This document shows, piece by piece, positions 1 through 8,888 of a stretch of DNA of 51,182 nt. The DNA comes from an uncultured Synechococcus sp. (GTDB lineage Bacteria > Cyanobacteriota > Cyanobacteriia > PCC-6307 > Cyanobiaceae), in contig CALGVO010000160.1 in NCBI GenBank assembly GCA_937930135.1, positions 1-51,182 of the forward strand. The letters run 5' to 3'. Under the pieces are notes generated by a model. That model saw only the letters and a list, made by a program, of their open reading frames with translations, was not told where the DNA came from and did no database searches. The first letter of the stretch is position 1, and the number at the start of each line of letters is the position of its first letter. A program made the position numbers and the translations under genes.

Positions 1-952
1 CGAGGCAGACCTGCTTCATGTATTTGCGGGCCGGCTTGTTGAAGTGACGGGGATCGAAGTTGGCGGGATCGGCGAAGGCGGCTTCACGGACAGCGGCGGT
101 GAAGGCGAGGCGGTTGTCGGTGTCGATGTTCACCTTGCGCACACCGTTGCGGATGCCCTCCTGGATTTCTTCGACGGGGACGCCGTAGGTCTCGGGGATC
201 TGACCACCGAATTTGTTGATCATGTCGAGCCACTCCTGAGGCACAGAGGAAGAGCCGTGCATCACCAGGTGGGTGTTGGGGATGGCTTTGTGGATCTCGG
301 CGATGCGGCTGATCGCCAGCACTTCACCGGTGGGTTTGCGGGTGAACTTGTAGGCGCCATGGCTGGTGCCGATGGCGATCGCCAGGGCGTCCACCTTGGT
401 TTTGGCCACGAAGTCAGCAGCCTCGGCCGGATCGGTCAGCAGCATGTCCTTCGACAGTTCGCCTTCGAAACCGTGACCGTCCTCGGCTTCACCCTTGCCG
501 GTTTCCAGGGAACCGAGGCAACCCAGTTCGCCCTCAACGCTCACACCCACAGAATGGGCGAAATCCACCACTTCCTTGGTGACCGCCACGTTGTAGTCGT
601 AGCTGGCCGGGGTCTTGGCATCGGCTTCCAGGGAACCATCCATCATCACGGAGGTGAAACCGTTGATGGCAGCTGAGTAGCAGGTGGAAGGCGCGTTGCC
701 GTGGTCCTGGTGCATCACCACCGGGATGTTCGGGTAGGTCTCGGTGGCGGCCAGGATCAGATGGCGCAGGAAGATTTCACCGGCATAGCTGCGGGCGCCG
801 CGGGAGGCCTGCAGGATCACGGGGCTGTCGGTTTCGGCAGCGGCTTCCATGATTGCCTGCACCTGCTCCAGGTTGTTCACGTTGAACGCAGGGATGCCGT
901 AGCCGTTCTCAGCGGCATGGTCGAGCAGAAGCCGAAGCGGAACGAGCGCCAT
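1..952 (-). CDS. fba: Class II fructose-1,6-bisphosphate aldolase (3' end outside window)
   Basis: Cleaves and condenses fructose-1,6-bisphosphate (and sedoheptulose-1,7-bisphosphate in the Calvin cycle) using a divalent metal. The first 317 residues are in the window; class II enzymes of this type have roughly 350-360, so only the C-terminus is missing. The start MALVPLRLLLDHAAENGYG and the core VNNLEQVQAIMEAA are typical. VMHQDHGN carries the catalytic Asp and a zinc His, and HLVMHGSSSVP carries another zinc His. The ATG at 952 is preceded by GAGGA about seven bases upstream. The next gene upstream on this strand ends at 1040, leaving an 87-base leader with a possible promoter. Identity is secure; enzymes of this family in cyanobacteria act on both substrates, which is family knowledge rather than something visible here. 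Confidence 0.95.
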   Translation of the reverse strand, partial: MALVPLRLLLDHAAENGYGIPAFNVNNLEQVQAIMEAAAETDSPVILQASRGARSYAGEIFLRHLILAATETYPNIPVVMHQDHGNAPSTCYSAAINGFTSVMMDGSLEADAKTPASYDYNVAVTKEVVDFAHSVGVSVEGELGCLGSLETGKGEAEDGHGFEGELSKDMLLTDPAEAADFVAKTKVDALAIAIGTSHGAYKFTRKPTGEVLAISRIAEIHKAIPNTHLVMHGSSSVPQEWLDMINKFGGQIPETYGVPVEEIQEGIRNGVRKVNIDTDNRLAFTAAVREAAFADPANFDPRHFNKPARKYMKQVCL

Positions 953-997
953 GGTGAAATCCTCGGTGGTGGTACGTCGTGGGGACGAATGCGGGCG

Positions 998-1003
998 AAT
1001 CTA
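998..1003 (-). promoter_or_regulatory. Possible -10 element for fba
   Basis: On the minus strand the gap upstream of the aldolase contains TAGATT, about 45 bases before the ATG. No good -35 box sits at the usual distance. It is the only sigma70-like hexamer seen in this 87-base gap, so it is offered as a weak candidate. Confidence 0.25.
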
Positions 1004-1039
1004 CCGGATCTCATTCGCCTGATTCCGTGTCGCTCCGGG

Positions 1040-2143
1040 CTAGTCCCAAGGCGTCAGCCTGCAGCGGTCACAGGCTTGCTGGCTGCGTAGCCCCTCGCTC
1101 AGTCCCGGCATCATCGGGTGGCCGGAGCGGATGCTGTCGATCCACCACTGTTGGATACGCGCCACGGGTGCCACCCGCCCGTCGCTCCAGGTGGTGGCGA
1201 AGCGCAGATCCGCATCCGCCTGAAGGCTGCGGGGCGCCTCCCCGTTCTGGGCCAGCCACAGTCCGAACCCGTGCACGTAATCCTTCTGGTTGTCGCTGCC
1301 CAGCACCAGGCTTCCCTTGGAGCCATAGATCTCCAGCCAACAGCCGCGTCCGTGGCGCGCCACGGACGCGAGGCTCACCTGGGCGGGCACAGGCCCTGTG
1401 CCTCCATGGCTGAGCAGGCGGGCCTGGATCAGGGCCACATCCTCCGCATCGACCGCGGCCATGCCGCCTGCGGGCAGGGGGCGTTCGGCGATGGCCGTGT
1501 GCTGCAGTGCCTTGAGCTGATCGATCTCTCCCACCAACCAGGCGAGCATGTCGAAGGCATGCGTGCCCAGGGCGCCGATGGCACCGCCGCCCTGCTCTGC
1601 TGAGGAATACCAGGTCCAGGGCCGCTCGGGGTTGGCGCGGCTGCTCATCAGCCAATCCAGCTTCACCAGCCAGGGGGTACCGATCGCTCCCGCCGCCAGG
1701 AGGCGTTCCGCCTGCATGAACAGCGGCACGGCCCGATATTCAAAATCCACCGCCACGCTGCAGCCCTGCCGGATCGCGAGTCGCTGCAGATCGGCCACCT
1801 GGCCAGCCTCGAGGGCGACCGGTTTCTCCAGCAGCAGGTGCTTGCCCGCCTCGAGGGCGCGGCGAGCCAGATCGAACCGTGGCTGTGGTGGAGTGGCGAT
1901 CACGATGGCCTCAACGGCCGGATCGGCCAGGAGGGCATCCCAGTGGTGGTAACCCTTCAGCCCATGTTGAGCGCAGGCCTGATCGAGCCGCTCGGCGCGG
2001 GGATGCCAGAGCGCAACGGGCTGGGCATCGGCCAGGCTGCGCAGGGCTGGGAGATGCACGGCTTCGCCGAAGCCGAGGCCGGCGATCGCGACGCCGATCG
2101 GCGCTGGGTCGTTCGAGGGAGACTTCGAGGCAGAGAGAGGCAT
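1040..2143 (-). CDS. Gfo/Idh/MocA-family NAD(P)-dependent oxidoreductase
   Basis: Predicted cytosolic sugar or sugar-acid type dehydrogenase of 367 residues; the substrate cannot be told. The N-terminal Rossmann fold shows IGVAIAGLGFGEAVHLPAL (about residues 16-34), followed by IVIATPP, and the family hallmark LLLEKPVA near residue 105. The C-terminal half contains GGGAIGALGTHAFDML, the usual substrate-domain segment with the active-site His. The ATG follows directly after the TGA of the small exported protein upstream (TGAATG), so the two are likely co-translated. It is the last gene of an accD-led run. Closest alternatives are other members of the same superfamily. Confidence 0.85.
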   Translation of the reverse strand: MPLSASKSPSNDPAPIGVAIAGLGFGEAVHLPALRSLADAQPVALWHPRAERLDQACAQHGLKGYHHWDALLADPAVEAIVIATPPQPRFDLARRALEAGKHLLLEKPVALEAGQVADLQRLAIRQGCSVAVDFEYRAVPLFMQAERLLAAGAIGTPWLVKLDWLMSSRANPERPWTWYSSAEQGGGAIGALGTHAFDMLAWLVGEIDQLKALQHTAIAERPLPAGGMAAVDAEDVALIQARLLSHGGTGPVPAQVSLASVARHGRGCWLEIYGSKGSLVLGSDNQKDYVHGFGLWLAQNGEAPRSLQADADLRFATTWSDGRVAPVARIQQWWIDSIRSGHPMMPGLSEGLRSQQACDRCRLTPWD

Positions 2144-2539
2144 TCAGGCTGGAGCGGAGCTGCAGACCGCCTCGATCACGTTGCTGATCAGGGCGTCGTC
2201 GCCGGCAGCTTCCCACTGGGCTCCCCAGCGCGGCAATCCATTCACCTGCTGATCGCGATACAGCTTCTGGCCGCAGTCAATCTGCATCACCACCAGGGTC
2301 CCCAGGCTGGGGGTGTCGGGATCGGTCTCCGCGGTGTAGCGGCTCAACACCGAGAGGTTGCCGTCTCGATCGCGGCGCAGGCTGCCCGCATCCCACCACT
2401 GGCGGCCTTCGCTCGTGGCGGGAACCTCACGCCAGTCGACGGGGCCTGCCCAGACCGGTCCGCTCCAGCACCAGCTCAGCAGCAGGACCACGCCCCAGAG
2501 CAGAATCCCTCGACACCACTGGCGCAGGCCCCCCATCAA
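2144..2539 (-). CDS. Small exported protein of unknown function
   Basis: 131 residues. The N-terminus is a clear signal peptide: Arg near residues 6-10, a hydrophobic stretch ILLWGVVLLLSWCW, then a likely cleavage site at VWAG around residue 32. The mature part has WWDAGSLRRDRDGNLSVLSRY and two cysteines, one in VMQIDCGQKLYRD and one near the C-terminus (AVCSS), which could form a disulfide. The pattern (strand, conserved Asp-Cys, terminal Cys) recalls small periplasmic or surface proteins of cyanobacteria, but I cannot name the family. The start overlaps the accD stop by four bases (ATGA) and the stop abuts the next ATG, so it is embedded in an accD operon. Confidence 0.75.
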   Translation of the reverse strand: MMGGLRQWCRGILLWGVVLLLSWCWSGPVWAGPVDWREVPATSEGRQWWDAGSLRRDRDGNLSVLSRYTAETDPDTPSLGTLVVMQIDCGQKLYRDQQVNGLPRWGAQWEAAGDDALISNVIEAVCSSAPA

Positions 2540-3414
2540 CCCACGGCCTCCAGCGGACGGCTGCCGTGCAGCCGCAGCAACCGTGCCAGGGTGGAGCGCA
2601 GCTGTGTGCGGGGCACGATCGTGTCAACGAATCCGTGCTCCTGCAGATACTCAGCGGTCTGGAAATTGTCGGGCAGTTTCTCCCGCAGGGTCTGTTCAAT
2701 CACGCGCCGTCCGGCAAAGCCGATCAAGGCTTTTGGTTCGGCGAGAATCAAGTCTCCGAGCATGGCGAAGCTGGCGGTCACGCCTCCGGTGGTGGGATGG
2801 GTGAGCAGGGGCAAATAGAGCAGGCCCGCGGCGCGATGCCGCTCCAGCGCCCCGGAGACTTTCGCCATCTGCATCAAGCTGAGCATGCCCTCCTGCATGC
2901 GCGCTCCCCCGGAGGCGCACACGATCAGCAGTGGCAGGCGCTCCTCGGTGGCCCGTTCCACCAGGCGGGTGATCTTCTCTCCCACCACCGAGCCCATCGA
3001 GCCGCCCATGAAGCGGAAATCCATCACCGCCAGGGCCATCCGGTGGTTCTCCACCCGGCAGAGGCCGGTCACCACGGCGTCTTTGAGGCCTGTTTTCGCC
3101 TGCATCTCCCGCAGGCGTTCGGCGTAGGCGCGACGATCCTTGAACCCCAGGGGATCGGTTGGTTCCAGGTCGGTGTCAAGAGGAACAAAACTGCCGGGAT
3201 CGACGATCACGGCGATCCGCTCATTGCTGTCGATGCGGTGGTGATGACCGCAGTTGCTGCACACGCTGGCATTGGCCAGCAGATCTTTGCGGTACACCAC
3301 CTGAGAGCATTCCGGGCATTTGCTCCAGAGGCCATCGCCCTCTTCCGGTTCCTGGGCCACTTTGTTCACCGATTGACCCTTGCGGCGATCAGCAAACCAG
3401 TCGAACAGTGACAC
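2536..3414 (-). CDS. accD: Acetyl-CoA carboxylase carboxyltransferase subunit beta
   Basis: Beta half of the carboxyltransferase that moves CO2 from carboxybiotin to acetyl-CoA, the first step of fatty-acid synthesis; works with AccA. 292 residues, the normal bacterial length. A four-cysteine zinc ribbon is visible (Cys33, Cys36, Cys52, Cys55: CPEC...CSNC). The crotonase-like core contains MDFRFMGGSMGSVVGEKI, ASGGARMQEGM and LTHPTTGGVTASFAMLGD, the oxyanion-hole and CoA-binding loops. It ends in a four-base ATGA overlap with the small exported protein, so a three-gene transcript running down to the oxidoreductase is likely. Identity is certain. Confidence 0.97.
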   Translation of the reverse strand: MSLFDWFADRRKGQSVNKVAQEPEEGDGLWSKCPECSQVVYRKDLLANASVCSNCGHHHRIDSNERIAVIVDPGSFVPLDTDLEPTDPLGFKDRRAYAERLREMQAKTGLKDAVVTGLCRVENHRMALAVMDFRFMGGSMGSVVGEKITRLVERATEERLPLLIVCASGGARMQEGMLSLMQMAKVSGALERHRAAGLLYLPLLTHPTTGGVTASFAMLGDLILAEPKALIGFAGRRVIEQTLREKLPDNFQTAEYLQEHGFVDTIVPRTQLRSTLARLLRLHGSRPLEAVG

Positions 3415-3465
3415 GCCATCGTTCCTGCTTTGCCCTATTTAAGACCCATCGCATCGCAGGAACGC

Positions 3466-4266
3466 TCAGCTCGCCCCGATCAGTCGCATCCAGCTCTGCC
3501 ACCACCACAGGGGCCCGGTAAGCCACACCAACCAGATGCCAAGGGCGATGAACGGACCGAAGGGAAACGGTTGGCCGGGGCCGAGGCGTCCGCTGATCCG
3601 GCCCAGGAGGCCGATGATCGCGCCGCTGCAGACCGCAAGGGCCATGGCGGCAGTGATTCCGGCCAGGCCGAGCCAGGCCCCCCCGAGGGCAGCTAACTTG
3701 GCATCGCCGAGCCCGAGGGCCGGTTGACCGAGAAGTCGCTCCGCGAGGGAGCTCAGTCCCTCCATCACCAGCAGCGCGGCCGCCGCCGCCAGCAGATGGT
3801 TGAGCCAGCGTTCCGGCGTTGTGAGGGCGAGCGTGGCCACAAGGCCCAGGATCACACCGCTGCGGCAGAGAGGTTCTGGCAACCAGAGATGGTCGCAATC
3901 GATCAGGCTCAGGGTGAGGAGCAGGCTGACCAGCACGAGACCGGCGATCAGATGGAGGGCAGATCCGTGGGCCCATGCCGCTGTGAGCCAGAGCCCGCCG
4001 CAGAGCACTTCGGTGACGGGGTAACGCACGGGGATCGGCCAGGCGCAGTCGCGGCAGCGGCCTCTCAGCAACAGCCATCCGAGCAGCGGGATATTGTCGT
4101 GCCAGCGCACGGCGTGGCCGCAGTTGGGGCATTGGCTGCCTGGCCAGAACAGCGATTCGCGGCGGGGAAGCCGCCAGACCACCACATTGAGAAAACTGCC
4201 CACGCAGGCCCCGAAAAGGATCAGCACCGGGGCGAGGGGCGGCATCAGGGCAAAGAAGGCGGCCAT
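3466..4266 (-). CDS. pilD: Type IV prepilin leader peptidase / N-methyltransferase
   Basis: Inner-membrane aspartyl protease that cleaves and N-methylates prepilins and pseudopilins. 266 residues with about eight hydrophobic segments. After the first membrane segment comes the cytoplasmic domain with PRRESLFWPG and paired cysteines Cys46/Cys49 and Cys71/Cys74, the zinc motif linked to the methyltransferase-containing forms. Two catalytic aspartates are visible: one in LIDCDHLWLPEP (about 123-125) and one in GLGDAKL (Asp188). Marine Synechococcus use this enzyme for competence-type pili; no pilin gene lies nearby, so that link is inferred. A small unknown gene ends 11 bases upstream. Confidence 0.93.
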   Translation of the reverse strand: MAAFFALMPPLAPVLILFGACVGSFLNVVVWRLPRRESLFWPGSQCPNCGHAVRWHDNIPLLGWLLLRGRCRDCAWPIPVRYPVTEVLCGGLWLTAAWAHGSALHLIAGLVLVSLLLTLSLIDCDHLWLPEPLCRSGVILGLVATLALTTPERWLNHLLAAAAALLVMEGLSSLAERLLGQPALGLGDAKLAALGGAWLGLAGITAAMALAVCSGAIIGLLGRISGRLGPGQPFPFGPFIALGIWLVWLTGPLWWWQSWMRLIGAS

Positions 4267-4277
4267 GGGGGAAAGCT

Positions 4278-4595
4278 TCAGCGCCCACCGGCGCGCCGGG
4301 CGCGATTGCGTAGCAGCGCTGTGGAGAGGAATTCCTCGTTCGGCAGCAGGGTTGGCGGCTCGAACACCACCCGGCCTTCACCGCTGCGCTGGCAGACCAC
4401 CACACCACTGGGTTCCTGGCTTCGCGTCGCTTCGCTGAGATAACGGAAATAGATCTGTCTGGCGAGGGCGATCAGCGCTTGGCTGTTGACCCGATCCCAT
4501 CGCGGCGTTGAACCGATGGGGGCACCGGCTCCACTGATCAGAAAGGATGGCGACGAGACGGAAATGGGCCCACCTGATTGCTCAGATGGACCCAC
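4278..4595 (-). CDS. Conserved-looking hypothetical protein
   Basis: 105 residues, no family recognised. After a Ser/Gly/Pro-rich N-terminus (which may lie upstream of the true start) the protein has a helical piece SQALIALARQIYFRYLSEATR and a strand-like piece GVVVCQRSGEGRVVFEPP, ending in a basic RNRARRAGGR. No signal peptide or membrane segment. It sits between prk (stop 25 bases upstream) and pilD (start 11 bases downstream) on the same strand, so a shared transcript is plausible. The start is uncertain because no strong ribosome binding site marks the ATG. Confidence 0.6.
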   Translation of the reverse strand: MGPSEQSGGPISVSSPSFLISGAGAPIGSTPRWDRVNSQALIALARQIYFRYLSEATRSQEPSGVVVCQRSGEGRVVFEPPTLLPNEEFLSTALLRNRARRAGGR

Positions 4596-4620
4596 GATAG
4601 AGCTCCCGCCTGGAAATGAA

Positions 4621-5523
4621 TCAGGCCAGCTTCTGCTTCTCTTCGATCATTCGATGAATGATCGGTGTGAGGATCAGTTCCATGGCGAAGCCCATCTTGC
4701 CGCCGTTCACCACGATGCTGGTGGGGCTGGACATGAAGGAATCGTGGATCATGCTCAGCAGATAGGGGAAGTCGATCCCCCACTTCTCCCGCGCTCCCTT
4801 GCGGAAGTGAATGATCACAAAGCTTTCATCCGGCGTCGGGATGTTCCGACAGATGAAGGGGTTCGAGGTGTCCACGGTGGGGACACGCTGGAAGTTGATG
4901 TCCGTGCGGCTGAACTGCGGGCAGATGTGATTGATGTAGTCGGGCATGCGGCGCAGGATCGTGTCAACGATCGCCTCAGCTGAATAACCACGCTCGGCGT
5001 TGTCGCGGTGGATCTTCTGGATCCATTCCAGGTTGGTGATCGGCACCACGCCCACCAGAAGATCGGCGTGGGCAGCCACGTCGTAGCCATCGCCCTGCAC
5101 ACCGCCGTGCAGACCTTCGTAGAAAAGTAGGTCAGTGCTGGCGGGGATGTTTTCCCAGGGGGTGAACTGACCGGGAGCGAGATCGGTGCCCAGGCGAGTG
5201 TTGTGCTCAGCCGCTTCCTCGGGGCTGTGCAAGTAGTAGCGCTTCTGACCACTACCGCTCTCGCCGTAAACGCGGAACAGCTCTTCGAGCTTGTCGAAGA
5301 GATTGGCCTCCGGACCGAAGTGGGAGAAGTTTTCGCCCTTGGCCAGGGCCTCCGCCATGGCTTCCTTCATCGCTGTGCGCTCGAAGCGGTGGTAGCTGTC
5401 ACCCTCCACCACGGCCGGGGTGATGTTCTCCCTGGCGAAGATGTGTTCAAAGGCCCTTTTGACAGTGCTGGTTCCGGCACCGGAGGACCCTGTAACGGCG
5501 ACAACGGGGTGACGCTTCGACAT
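4621..5523 (-). CDS. prk: Phosphoribulokinase
   Basis: Phosphorylates ribulose-5-phosphate to ribulose-1,5-bisphosphate, the Rubisco substrate; in cyanobacteria it is normally under thioredoxin and GAPDH-CP12 control. 300 residues from the chosen ATG, which gives MSKRHPVVAVTGSSGAGTST with the P-loop at residues 12-20. An ATG 24 bases further upstream is open but adds an unusual tail. Catalytic and substrate segments EGDSYHRF, YYLHSPEEAAEHN and DLLFYEGLHGG are present. The visible Walker A region lacks the extra cysteine that plant-type enzymes carry there. The Calvin-cycle aldolase lies 3.7 kb away on the same strand. Confidence 0.96.
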   Translation of the reverse strand: MSKRHPVVAVTGSSGAGTSTVKRAFEHIFARENITPAVVEGDSYHRFERTAMKEAMAEALAKGENFSHFGPEANLFDKLEELFRVYGESGSGQKRYYLHSPEEAAEHNTRLGTDLAPGQFTPWENIPASTDLLFYEGLHGGVQGDGYDVAAHADLLVGVVPITNLEWIQKIHRDNAERGYSAEAIVDTILRRMPDYINHICPQFSRTDINFQRVPTVDTSNPFICRNIPTPDESFVIIHFRKGAREKWGIDFPYLLSMIHDSFMSSPTSIVVNGGKMGFAMELILTPIIHRMIEEKQKLA

Positions 5524-5605
5524 CGACGCAGGCTGAGCAGGCTGCAAGAGTTTGGCAGGTCAGCGGACCGGCACCGTGGCGACTGGGCCGGGAATGCCAA
5601 TGGCC

Positions 5606-6685
5606 TCAGCCGTTGCAGTGGGCCAGCAGCTGTTCACCCATGGCACGACAGCCAAGAGATGTGCAGCCCTCCGCCATCAGGTCTCCGGTGCGGTAACCGG
5701 CAGCGAGCACCCTGTCTACCGCCGTTTCGAGCGCATCGGCAGCCTCCGTCTCCTTCAGGCCGATGCGCAGCATCATGGCGGCAGATAGCACCATCGCCAT
5801 CGGATTGGCCTTGTCCTGACCAGCGATGTCGGGCGCAGAGCCGTGCACGGGCTCAAAAAGCCCGGGCCCGTCACTGCCGAGGGATGCGGAGGGCAGCATG
5901 CCGATCGAACCGGTGAGCATCGCCGCTTCATCGCTGAGGATGTCGCCGAACAGGTTGCCCGTGAGCAGCACATCAAACTGGCGCGGATTGCGCACCAGCT
6001 GCATGGCGGCGTTGTCGACATACAGATGGCTCACGCTCACCTCCGGATGGGCGGCAGCCATGGCCTCGACCCGGTCGCGCCAGAGCTGACTCACATCCAG
6101 CACATTCGCCTTGTCCACCGAGCAGAGCTGGCCGCGGCGTTCTTTCGCCAGCTCGAAAGCGACCCTGGCGATCCTGTCGACCTCGGAGGCGGAGTAGGTC
6201 ATGGTGTTGAAGCCCCGTTCCTCTCCATCGGCCGTCACCCGTCCCTTGGGTTGACCGAAATAGATGCCACCGGTGAGTTCGCGCACCACGAGCAGATCCA
6301 CCCCCTCGATCACCTCCTTTTTGAGGCTGCTGGCGTCGCTCAGGGCTGGAACAATCTTCACCGGTCGGAGGTTGGCGAACAGTCCCAGGCCGGAGCGCAG
6401 GGCAAGGAGACCGCTCTCCGGGCGTTGCTCTCGGGGCAGGGCATCAAAACGGGGGCTGCCGATCGCCGCGAGCAACACCGCATCGGCACCGCGGCAGGCC
6501 TCGAGGCTGGGTTCAGGCAGGGGGGCACCTGTGGCGTCGATCGCGGCACCGCCGATCAACTGCTCATCAAACTGGATCGCAAAACCGTGCCGTGCCGCCA
6601 CGGCCTCCAGGAGCATCCGAGCGACCGCCGTGATCTCCGGACCGATCCCGTCACCGGGCAGCAGAACAACGCGATGCTGACGCAT
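5606..6685 (-). CDS. leuB: 3-isopropylmalate dehydrogenase
   Basis: NAD-dependent oxidative decarboxylation of 3-isopropylmalate in leucine synthesis. 359 residues from the ATG giving MRQHRVVLLPGDGIGPEIT. Family signatures are GLFANLRPVKI, VVRELTGGIYFGQPKGR, the catalytic Lys in SVDKANVLD, the metal-binding stretch GNLFGDILSDEAAM, and GLFEPVHGSAPDIAGQ, where the NAD-specificity residue follows. An upstream ATG at 6748 is open but would overlap lpxD and add 21 residues that do not fit the family. It lies 31 bases downstream of lpxD on the same strand. Identity is secure. Confidence 0.97.
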   Translation of the reverse strand: MRQHRVVLLPGDGIGPEITAVARMLLEAVAARHGFAIQFDEQLIGGAAIDATGAPLPEPSLEACRGADAVLLAAIGSPRFDALPREQRPESGLLALRSGLGLFANLRPVKIVPALSDASSLKKEVIEGVDLLVVRELTGGIYFGQPKGRVTADGEERGFNTMTYSASEVDRIARVAFELAKERRGQLCSVDKANVLDVSQLWRDRVEAMAAAHPEVSVSHLYVDNAAMQLVRNPRQFDVLLTGNLFGDILSDEAAMLTGSIGMLPSASLGSDGPGLFEPVHGSAPDIAGQDKANPMAMVLSAAMMLRIGLKETEAADALETAVDRVLAAGYRTGDLMAEGCTSLGCRAMGEQLLAHCNG

Positions 6686-6716
6686 GGGACCAGAGCCACG
6701 ACCTGACGCGGCGAGA

Positions 6717-7775
6717 CTACTGAGGGGTGGTCCCCCTCTCCTGGGCACGCTTGAGCTCCCGCAGCTGTTTCGCCAGTTCGGGCAATCTGCTGAAGGCGGC
6801 GGAGCAACGGAGCCAGAGGCGGTTGGGGATCGCCGGGTAGCCGCTCACCACCTCCCCCGCAGCGATCTCTCCGTGGATGCCGCTCTTGGAGCTGGCGATG
6901 GCCCGGTTGCCGATCACCGCCCGGTTGGCCACACCCACCTGGCCGGCAAGGATCACGCCATCCCCGAGGCGGGCACCGCCGGCGATGCCCACCTGGGAGG
7001 CCAGGGCGCAGCCTCGACCGGTTTCCACGCCGTGGCCGATCTGCACCAGATTGTCGATCTTGGTTCCGGCACCGATGCGCGTTTCGCCGACGGCAGGGCG
7101 ATCGATCGTGCTGCCGCAACCCACCTCGACGCCCTCGTCAAGCACCACCAGGCCGGTCTGGGGCATCTTGCGCCAGCCGCGGGCGGTGGGCACAAAGCCG
7201 AACCCCTCCGAACCCACCACGGCGTTCGAGTGAACGACACAACGGTTCCCGAGACGCGAGCCAGGATGCAACACGGCATTGGCATGCACTTCGCAGCGCT
7301 CGCCCACCACCACGTCCTCGTAGATCACCACACCGGGGTGGATCACGCTCTGGCTGCCGATCCGGCTGCCGTCCTGAATGCAGACATGGGCGCCGATCGA
7401 GACACCGGCACCGAGTTCGACGCGATCACCGATCACCGCCGTCGGGTGGATGCCCGCCTGGGGGAGACGCCTTGGATGGAGTTGCTCGAGCGACTCCGCG
7501 AAGGCCAGGCGCGGGTCTTTGCACACGGCCCAGGCCATCTGGCGTGATTCCGCCTGCTGAACCAGGTCGTCCTGATCTGGGAGCAAGACGGCTCCCACCG
7601 CACTGCTGGCCAGCGCCAGGACCAGAGCATTGCCAGGCTCCAGGAAACTCAGCTGATCGGCCGTGGCCTTCTCGAGAGAGGCGGCGGAGTGCAACTGAGG
7701 GTCGCGCCCGAGTCCGTGGCGGAGAAGGCCGGCCTCGCCCTCCTGCAGCACCGCAACCAACTGACTGAAACGCAT
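6717..7775 (-). CDS. lpxD: UDP-3-O-acylglucosamine N-acyltransferase
   Basis: Third committed step of lipid A synthesis: adds a hydroxyacyl chain to the 2-amino group of UDP-3-O-acylglucosamine. 352 residues. The N-terminal uridine-binding domain (about 1-100) includes LSFLEPGNALVLALASS. The rest is a left-handed beta helix of hexapeptide repeats, with PTAVIGDRVELGAGVSIGAH and IDRPAVGETRIGAGTKIDN, followed by the catalytic region VQIGHGVETG. The enzyme implies that this strain makes lipid A. The stop of proB lies only three bases from its start on the same strand, so the two genes are probably co-transcribed. Confidence 0.95.
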   Translation of the reverse strand: MRFSQLVAVLQEGEAGLLRHGLGRDPQLHSAASLEKATADQLSFLEPGNALVLALASSAVGAVLLPDQDDLVQQAESRQMAWAVCKDPRLAFAESLEQLHPRRLPQAGIHPTAVIGDRVELGAGVSIGAHVCIQDGSRIGSQSVIHPGVVIYEDVVVGERCEVHANAVLHPGSRLGNRCVVHSNAVVGSEGFGFVPTARGWRKMPQTGLVVLDEGVEVGCGSTIDRPAVGETRIGAGTKIDNLVQIGHGVETGRGCALASQVGIAGGARLGDGVILAGQVGVANRAVIGNRAIASSKSGIHGEIAAGEVVSGYPAIPNRLWLRCSAAFSRLPELAKQLRELKRAQERGTTPQ

Positions 7776-7778
7776 GAT

Positions 7779-8888
7779 TCAGGTGTCCTGCGGGCGGATC
7801 GTAGGCGTGGTGAGCACGAGGGCATCGCGATGCACCACAACGGGGGAGCCGCTGGCATTGGCTGGGGCCTGAGTCAGGGCCCGCTGAAGCGCTTCGCTGC
7901 TCCATGAGCTCAACCCCCGTGCCACTTCCCGACCATCGGCTGCGAGCAGCCGGATCGGTTGGTTGGCGGCAAAGTGCCCTTCCACGGCGGTGATCCCCAC
8001 CAGCAGCAGGGAGGCACCGCGTTGTTCCAGGGCGTTGCAGGCACCGTTGTCGAGCCTGAGATCCCCCTGGGGCCGAAGGGCATGGGCAAGCCAGCTTTTG
8101 CGGTTTCCCAGCGGTTCTGGGTGGGGATGAAACACGGTGCCTCCCCGGCCACCGCTGAGCAGTTTCTCGAGCACCTCGGGGTGCCGGCCATCGGCCAGGT
8201 GCACGGTGATGCCGCTGGCCGTGGCGATCCGCGCTGCTGCCAGTTTGGTGGTCATGCCTCCGGTTCCCCAGCGGCCGCCATCACCGGCCCCCTCCTGAAG
8301 GCGGGCCAGCTCGGCGGGATGGTGCACATCCGTGATCGGATGGGCATCGGCATCGGTGCGGGGATCGGCGGTGTAAAGGCGATCCACATCCGTGAGCAGG
8401 ATCAGCTCATCGGCCTCCACCGCTGCCGCCACCAGTGCCGAGAGGGTGTCGTTGTCGCCGAAGCGCAGTTCTGCCGATGACACCGTGTCGTTTTCGTTGA
8501 CTACCGGCAGTACACCCCAGTCGAGAAGCTGGTGCAGGGTGGCTGAAGCGGTGCGGTAGCTGCGTCGGTCAGCGAGATCGGAGCGGGTGAGCAGCACCTG
8601 CGCCACGGGCTGGCCATGACGGGCCATCGCTTCTTCATAGAGGCCCATCAGGTGACCCTGGCCCACGGCTGCGGCCGCCTGCAGGGCCACCACGTTGTCG
8701 GGGCGATGGCTCAGCCCCAGGCGCCGGCAGCCCAGGCCGACGGCCCCACTGCTCACGAGCACCGTGCGATCGCCCTGCATCAGGCTTGTGGCGAGCGCAT
8801 CAGCCAGCCAGGCGATCACGGCTGAGGTGGAAGAACCGTTGTCGCCGCGGAGCAGGCTGGTGCCCACCTTCACCACCCGCAGCGTCAT
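7779..8888 (-). CDS. proB: Glutamate 5-kinase
   Basis: First step of proline synthesis, ATP plus glutamate to gamma-glutamyl phosphate. 369 residues from MTLRVVKVGTSLLRG. The amino-acid kinase fold shows VVKVGTSLL, LVSSGAVGLG, VNENDTVS and GTGGMTTKLAAA; a C-terminal PUA domain covers about residues 270-369 (VEGHFAANQPIRLLAADGR). The chosen ATG overlaps the stop of the yqeG-like gene by four bases (ATGA), which decides the start over an ATG 21 bases upstream. Part of the ruvX/DUF3727/yqeG/proB/lpxD run. Confidence 0.95.
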   Translation of the reverse strand: MTLRVVKVGTSLLRGDNGSSTSAVIAWLADALATSLMQGDRTVLVSSGAVGLGCRRLGLSHRPDNVVALQAAAAVGQGHLMGLYEEAMARHGQPVAQVLLTRSDLADRRSYRTASATLHQLLDWGVLPVVNENDTVSSAELRFGDNDTLSALVAAAVEADELILLTDVDRLYTADPRTDADAHPITDVHHPAELARLQEGAGDGGRWGTGGMTTKLAAARIATASGITVHLADGRHPEVLEKLLSGGRGGTVFHPHPEPLGNRKSWLAHALRPQGDLRLDNGACNALEQRGASLLLVGITAVEGHFAANQPIRLLAADGREVARGLSSWSSEALQRALTQAPANASGSPVVVHRDALVLTTPTIRPQDT